A stretch of DNA of 9,720 nucleotides from assembly GCA_031270615.1 (NCBI GenBank), contig JAISXE010000266.1, forward strand, positions 1 through 9,720, in the 5' to 3' direction. Below are positions 6,479 through 9,720 of the stretch, in pieces. Under the pieces are notes generated by a model. That model saw only the letters and a list, made by a program, of their open reading frames with translations, did not search any database and was not told the origin of the DNA. A program made the position numbers and the translations under genes. Each line of letters starts with the position of its first letter. The stretch's first letter is position 1. The DNA is from Spirochaetia bacterium. Lineage in GTDB: Bacteria > Spirochaetota > Spirochaetia > DTKZ01.

Positions 6479-6573
6479 GGGGCTGGTCGCGATTTCCTTT
6501 AAGGCCGTACAAGCAGGCCGTGGGCGTAGCCCCGCGTTGGTAGCGCAAAACGGTCTGCCGCCCATGCATCCGG
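6479..6573 (-). repeat. Diverged, enlarged relative of the 50-bp hairpin repeat
   Basis: The left end GGGGCTGGTCGCGATTT and the right end GCCCATGCATCC match the outer blocks of the repeats at 7476-7620. The inside is longer and has other small inverted repeats (GGCC, GGGC-GTA-GCCC) instead of the simple stem. It may be a composite or decayed copy. Confidence 0.6.
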
Positions 6574-6583
6574 GGTGATGAAA

Positions 6584-6615
6584 GCGCGAAGTTTGTTTTC
6601 AGGCGATCTCCTTTA
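6584..6615 (+). repeat. ~31-bp direct repeat, copy 2
   Basis: GCGCGAAGTTTGTTTTCAGG then CGATCTCCTTTA. Its 3' end supplies most of the likely -35 box of the thioesterase promoter (TTTACT, 6612-6617). Confidence 0.9.
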
Positions 6616-6641
6616 CTTTTGCCCGCGAAACCGGATATAAT
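6612..6641 (+). promoter_or_regulatory. Promoter with perfect -10, probably giving a leaderless mRNA
   Basis: TATAAT (6636-6641) is a perfect -10 box. TTTACT (6612-6617), 18 bases upstream, matches the -35 consensus at four of six positions. The expected transcription start, about 7 bases after the -10, falls on or next to the ATG at 6648, and no ribosome site is present between them. Confidence 0.6.
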
Positions 6642-6647
6642 AAAAGC

Positions 6648-7049
6648 ATGAAACATATTTCCAAACTGGTGGTCCGCAGCTATGAGTGCGACAGTTACAG
6701 CCATGTGAACAACGCGGTGTACCTGAATTACCTTGAATACGCGCGCATGGAGTTTTTGAAGGATAACGGTTTTGACTACAAAAAATTCGTTGCCCAGGGC
6801 TACGCCATCATTGTCGCGCGCATCGCCATAGACTACAAGCTTTCCGCCGTCCTTGACGACGAGCTTACGATAGAGACCGCGCCCGTCAGGCGGCGCACGG
6901 CCTCGGGCATGTTCCACCAGCGCATTCTGAGGGGGGGGGCCCTTGTCGCGGAGGCGGATGTCACCTGGGCGGTGCTGAACGCGCAGGGCAAACCCACGCC
7001 CATCCCCAGGGAATTCGACACCCCCGCGCTGCGGCCGGAAGGCGAATAA
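6648..7049 (+). CDS. Hotdog-fold acyl-CoA thioesterase (4HBT / YbgC-FadM type)
   Basis: The 133-residue protein matches the length of the 4-hydroxybenzoyl-CoA thioesterase group. The N-terminal segment VRSYECDSYSHVNNAVYLNY (residues 9-28) is the family signature. Asp15 sits where the catalytic aspartate of 4HBT-type enzymes lies, and HVNN begins the central helix that carries the hotdog fold. The late segment VAEADVTWAVLNAQGKPTPIP is the usual final strands and tail. It should hydrolyse an acyl-CoA to free acid and CoA in the cytoplasm; the acyl group is unknown. The ATG at 6648 is the only start that keeps the signature; it lacks a Shine-Dalgarno site and lies 6 bases after a perfect -10 box. 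A run of nine G (6931-6939) encodes the end of Arg95, Gly-Gly and the first base of Ala98; gain or loss of one G would truncate the protein. Confidence 0.87.
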   Translation: MKHISKLVVRSYECDSYSHVNNAVYLNYLEYARMEFLKDNGFDYKKFVAQGYAIIVARIAIDYKLSAVLDDELTIETAPVRRRTASGMFHQRILRGGALVAEADVTWAVLNAQGKPTPIPREFDTPALRPEGE

Positions 7050-7177
7050 AGAAAAAAAAATTAGCCACGCGGGGTTTCACAGAGATGAAGCAGCCCCAAA
7101 TTGCAACCGATTTGGAAGGTTTTACCCAGAAATTCAAAGTATCAATAAGTTTGTTATGAAACTTTTTAAAATCTCCT

Positions 7178-7214
7178 AAAACTGGCCAAATTGTCCGCAA
7201 TTTGGCCAGTTTTT
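7178..7214. terminator. Bidirectional intrinsic terminator
   Basis: AAAACTGGCCAAATT (7178-7192) is the exact reverse complement of AATTTGGCCAGTTTT (7199-7213). One further G-C pair closes the loop TCCG. T-runs follow the stem on both strands. It lies 128 bases after the thioesterase stop and can also end transcripts from pyruvate kinase. Confidence 0.85.
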
Positions 7215-7283
7215 ACCTCAAAAACCTTTTATTCAGCAGCAATACCGTTGGTTCTTATGGCTCCCCTGCAAAGGCGCGGGTGG

Positions 7284-7345
7284 CGGCGAAAAAAAAGAGC
7301 GCGGTTTTCGCGTCTGCGCGCTTTAAGCGAGCTTTTTTTTCGCCG
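7284..7345. repeat. Nested inverted repeat with A8/T8 arms
   Basis: CGGCGAAAAAAAA (7284-7296) is the exact reverse complement of TTTTTTTTCGCCG (7333-7345). Inside, AGCGCG (7298-7303) pairs with CGCGCT (7317-7322). It could be a structured transcript or a decayed mobile palindrome. No adjacent promoter is clear. Confidence 0.7.
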
Positions 7346-7475
7346 TCAGGCCCCGCGTGTTTACAACTCCGCTTGCCATAAGTTGAAACTTGGAATTGCT
7401 GGATTTTACCACATAACCCTTGCCAGGCGGCAATACCCAGAGTAGTTTCATGGCGCGTTATTTCATACAACGGCG

Positions 7476-7620
7476 CGGGCTGGTCACGATTTGCTTCGCA
7501 AATCGTTGCTCGCCCATGCAACCGGGGGCTGGTCGCAATTCTGAAGACAGAATTGCTGCTCGCCCATGCATCCTGGCTGGTCACGATTTGCTTCGCAAAT
7601 CGTTGCTCGCCCATGCATCC
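7476..7620 (-). repeat. Three tandem hairpin repeats, opposite in orientation to 1871-1970
   Basis: Units lie at about 7476-7523, 7526-7573 and 7575-7620. Each has GGCTGGTC, a hairpin, then TGCTCGCCCATGCA(T)CC. The first and third stems are ACGATTTGC-TTC-GCAAATCGT. The middle one is GCAATTCTG-AAGA-CAGAATTGC. The outer blocks stay constant while both stem arms change together. Confidence 0.95.
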
Positions 7621-7683
7621 TGACAGGCCCCGCGGGTTCCGGGAATAAGGCGCGCCATAAATTCAAACTGATGGCTGCCGGTA

Positions 7684-9450
7684 CTATATTATGCCCTCGT
7701 AGACGTGCATCTCTTCCCCGTTGAGCGTGACCTCAAGGTTGTCGGAGAGGATTTCCAGCGCGCCCGCGGCCGAGGCTATGCCAACGCAGTCCGGGTTTTC
7801 CGCGAGGATGCTTTCCATCGGGATAAGGGAATAGCCTTCCGCGATGTACCCGGCTATGCCTTTGATGAAAGGCAGGAAAGCCTCGTCAAGGTTCGTCGTT
7901 ACCAGGATCTCATCTCCGGTCAGCATCAGCTTCGCTGCCGCCTCCGCCGCGCTCGCGGCGCGGATAACCCTGCCGGTTACCTCCCCGCCGTAGCCCCGCT
8001 CGCCCCGGCACAGGATGTTGCCCAGGAAGTAGACACGCACCATGTTGGTGACAAGCGGCGTGCCGATGGGGACCCCCGCCACCACCACGACCCGGTCGGT
8101 TTTTTTCGCGTACCCCGAGGCCATCAGTGCCTTGAGGCCGCGCATGATCATGTCGTCGGAGTCAACGCTCTCGGCGGTTACCAGGGGATAAATGCCCCAG
8201 TTCAGAAGGAGGCGTTTTTGCACCTCCTCGCGGGGGGCCGCGGCGACGATTGTCTGCACCGGGCGGTACATGGACAGGATGCGCGCCGTGTTGCCCGTGC
8301 GGGTAAGGCAGAGGATGGCCTTCGCCCCGATTTCCTCGGCCAGCACATGGGCGGCCTTCGCGGTGGCGTGGGGAATGTCCGTGGCCGCGGCCTGGGTCTG
8401 GTAGTAGCGCCGCGAGCGCTCGCGGTATTCCGCGGAGCCTTCCACCGCGTCGATGATTCCCCGCATGACGCGCACGGCCTCCGCCGGATACTTCCCCCCG
8501 GCGGTTTCGCCGGAAAGCATGACGGCATCGGTTCCGTCGAACACGGCGTTGGCCACGTCAGTAAGCTCCGCGCGGGTGGGCTTGGGGTTCACGGTCATGG
8601 ATTCAAGCATCTGCGTCGCGGTGACGACTATCCTGTTTGCCCGGTTGCATTTCTCGATAAGCTCCTTCTGGACGAGGGGGATCCTCTCCTCCGGTATCTG
8701 CACGCCCAGGTCGCCCCGCGCGACCATGATGCCGTCGGCGAAACGCAGGATCTCCTCGGCGTTTTCAACGCCTTCCTCGTCCTCTATCTTCGCGATGATG
8801 CGGGGGCGTATCTCCTCCCTTTCGACAAGCTTAAGCACCTCCACAACATCGGAAGCCTTGCGGATAAAGGAGGCGGCAATAAAATCAATGCCCATGCGCA
8901 GGCCGAAAAGAATGTCCGCGTAATCCTGCTCCGCCAGGGCGGGGAGGGAGGTGCGCACGCCGGGGATGTTCACGTTTTTTTTGCTGCCCACCTCGCCGCC
9001 GCTCACCACAAGGGCGATGATTTCGTTTCCCCGGACCTCCGTCACTTCCAGGTCGATAAGCCCGTCCGCTATGAAGATATGCTTGCCCGCGCGGATTTCC
9101 CTGGGCAGGGGTTTGTAGGAAAGGCTGATCCTCCCGGGGACGCAGGGGGAGCCGTCAACGCACAGGACCGCCGTTTCCCCCGCCCGGAGGAGGATCTTCC
9201 CGTTGCCCTCGACTATCCCCGTGCGGATTTCGGGGCCCTTGGTGTCAAGCAGGATCCCGGCGGGGATGCCCGTTTCCGCGCAGATCTCCCGCAGCGTTTC
9301 CATGCGTTTCCTGTGTTCCTCGTGCGTCCCGTGCGAAAAATTGAAACGGGCCACGTTCATGCCGGCTTCCAGCATGCATCTGATGGTTTCCGGGGTCTCC
9401 GAAGCCGGCCCCAGGGTGCAAATGATTTTTGTCTTTTTAAGCGCTTTCAT
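7684..9450 (-). CDS. pyk: Pyruvate kinase with C-terminal extra domain
   Basis: The 588-residue protein converts phosphoenolpyruvate and ADP to pyruvate and ATP, the last step of glycolysis. It starts with KKTKIICTLGPAS and NVARFNFSHG (32-41, substrate Arg35). LLDTKGPEIRTG (67-78) precedes the mobile B domain. IIAKIEDEEGVEN (218-230) carries catalytic Lys221 and metal-binding Glu223. MVARGDLGVQIP (242-253) holds metal-binding Asp247, and TATQMLESM (277-285) is also present. The regulatory domain runs to about residue 480. Beyond it, about 100 residues resemble the phosphohistidine swivel-type extra domain of long Bacillus-type enzymes (also about 587 residues). The usual TSH histidine motif is not recognisable, with EGYSLIPMESI near that place. 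The ATG start is supported by GGAGG (9455-9459) four bases upstream. The gene is monocistronic here and convergent with the thioesterase. Confidence 0.96.
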   Translation of the reverse strand: MKALKKTKIICTLGPASETPETIRCMLEAGMNVARFNFSHGTHEEHRKRMETLREICAETGIPAGILLDTKGPEIRTGIVEGNGKILLRAGETAVLCVDGSPCVPGRISLSYKPLPREIRAGKHIFIADGLIDLEVTEVRGNEIIALVVSGGEVGSKKNVNIPGVRTSLPALAEQDYADILFGLRMGIDFIAASFIRKASDVVEVLKLVEREEIRPRIIAKIEDEEGVENAEEILRFADGIMVARGDLGVQIPEERIPLVQKELIEKCNRANRIVVTATQMLESMTVNPKPTRAELTDVANAVFDGTDAVMLSGETAGGKYPAEAVRVMRGIIDAVEGSAEYRERSRRYYQTQAAATDIPHATAKAAHVLAEEIGAKAILCLTRTGNTARILSMYRPVQTIVAAAPREEVQKRLLLNWGIYPLVTAESVDSDDMIMRGLKALMASGYAKKTDRVVVVAGVPIGTPLVTNMVRVYFLGNILCRGERGYGGEVTGRVIRAASAAEAAAKLMLTGDEILVTTNLDEAFLPFIKGIAGYIAEGYSLIPMESILAENPDCVGIASAAGALEILSDNLEVTLNGEEMHVYEGII

Positions 9451-9558
9451 GCTTCCTCCATAAAAAACCGCGAAAGAGAACCAAGCACTGGCCCCGCGGA
9501 CGGGACGGAGAAAAACACAGGCATTTTAATAAAAATCTCTGATTTTTGCCGGTGTTTG

Positions 9559-9598
9559 CCAATGTCAACAAGTTAAGGCATAGGTCAGCCCGTGGGGC
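9559..9598 (-). repeat. TTGACA-bearing repeat upstream of pyk
   Basis: Read on the - strand it gives GCCCCACGGGCTGA, a 5-base spacer, then GCCTTAACTTG and TTGACATTGG. Both blocks are identical to those at 450-490. TTGACA here lies at 9568-9563, about 113 bases before the pyk ATG, but I find no good -10 box at normal spacing. Confidence 0.9.
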
Positions 9599-9602
9599 GC
9601 CA

Positions 9603-9629
9603 GGGGCTGGTCGCAATTTTGCTCGGCCA
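9603..9629 (-). repeat. Shortened hairpin repeat lacking its stem
   Basis: GGGGCTGGTCGCAATT joins directly to TTGCTCGGCCA. Compared with the copy at 7526-7573, the second stem arm and loop are missing, as if the hairpin had been deleted. It abuts the TTGACA repeat block. Confidence 0.65.
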
Positions 9630-9720
9630 TTAACCTATGTATACGCCAAAGGTTTTTAGGGCCTCTTGCCCGGAAACCTTGTTATCACAGACACGCTTTC
9701 GCGTGCGTTTGCCGGGGCAT

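Larger units (their letters stand above)
6266..6647. other. Gene-free 382-bp gap with hairpins and diverged repeats
   Basis: No gene is supported. The gap contains a 14-bp-arm hairpin after dctM (6270-6299), a second hairpin (6317-6345), two direct copies of a ~31-bp repeat (6345-6375 and 6584-6615), and a diverged long relative of the hairpin repeat (about 6479-6573). It ends in a strong -10 box (6636-6641). ACCACGGACAACACGGACT (6420-6438) contains a short internal repeat (CACGGAC). Confidence 0.75.
7050..7683. other. Gene-free 634-bp convergent gap
   Basis: No gene is supported on either strand between the convergent thioesterase and pyruvate kinase genes. It holds a bidirectional terminator (7178-7214), a nested inverted repeat (7284-7345) and three hairpin repeats (7476-7620). 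Open frames here run through the repeats. GCCATAAGTTGAAACTTGG (7374-7392) loosely resembles GCCATAAATTCAAACT (7654-7669) and may be an old repeat. Confidence 0.75.
9451..9720. other. Upstream region of pyk and window end, no gene called
   Basis: This holds the pyk ribosome site, a small AAAAATC-TCT-GATTTTT hairpin (9531-9547), the TTGACA repeat (9559-9598) and a shortened hairpin repeat (9603-9629). At the end are possible RNA-like pairings: AAGGTTT/AAACCTT (9649-9655/9674-9680) and CACGC-TTTC-GCGTG (9692-9705), which reads as a GAAA-loop hairpin on the - strand. I cannot assign a gene to the last 90 bases. Confidence 0.6.

Noticed and set aside
7705..9576. Long open frame on the + strand opposite pyruvate kinase (623 residues)
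   Set aside because: It is the antisense of a clear pyk gene in a GC-rich codon context, rich in Arg, His, Gly and Asp with no family signature.
9630..9720. Open frame on the - strand from the window edge ending CDNKVSGQEALKTFGVYIG
   Set aside because: Only about 30 codons are visible, no family is recognisable, and the stretch also folds into small hairpins. It could be a gene end, but cannot be supported.

Overview
The window looks like a bacterial chromosome segment with GC-rich coding sequence and G/C-ending codons. It carries seven complete protein genes and one 3' fragment, separated by unusually repeat-rich gaps. The organism is probably an anaerobic fermenter. It encodes a predicted iron-sulfur cysteine desulfidase of an oxygen-labile family, a TRAP (sodium- or proton-driven) carboxylate uptake system, GOGAT and a long pyruvate kinase. 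A spirochaete such as an insect-gut treponeme is my guess from general style only; no taxonomic marker is present and confidence is low.

Layout on the + strand: the end of a glutamate synthase small subunit (gltD, 2-262); a gap with a long palindrome and repeat modules; an L-cysteine desulfidase / UPF0597 family gene (cyuA-like, 566-1840); a gap with two exact 50-bp hairpin repeats fused to a second copy of the modular repeat; a uroporphyrinogen-decarboxylase-superfamily protein that is not canonical HemE (2146-3138); a short gap with a 15-bp triple repeat and a good promoter; the tripartite TRAP operon dctP-dctQ-dctM (3414-6265); a 382-bp repeat gap; and a small hotdog thioesterase (6648-7049) whose perfect -10 box sits so close to the ATG that the mRNA may be leaderless. 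A bidirectional terminator follows. Then comes a 634-bp gap with three more hairpin repeats in the opposite orientation. Pyruvate kinase lies on the - strand (9450-7684), with another copy of the promoter-bearing repeat upstream of it.

How the genes work together: dctPQM is one transcription unit with tight or overlapping junctions, and it should import an organic acid. The UroD-like gene sits just upstream and could act on a methylated or carboxylated compound, but nothing ties its substrate to the transporter. The cysteine desulfidase would turn cysteine into pyruvate, ammonia and sulfide; pyruvate kinase also makes pyruvate and GOGAT uses nitrogen. That shared metabolic theme is inference.

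The most unusual content is intergenic. Several repeat families are built of constant blocks separated by perfect hairpins whose stem sequence differs from copy to copy while both arms still match. Blocks are shared between families, so the gaps read as mosaics. One module containing TTGACA lies upstream of both cyuA and pyk in opposite orientations. Four genes also carry runs of 7 to 9 G.
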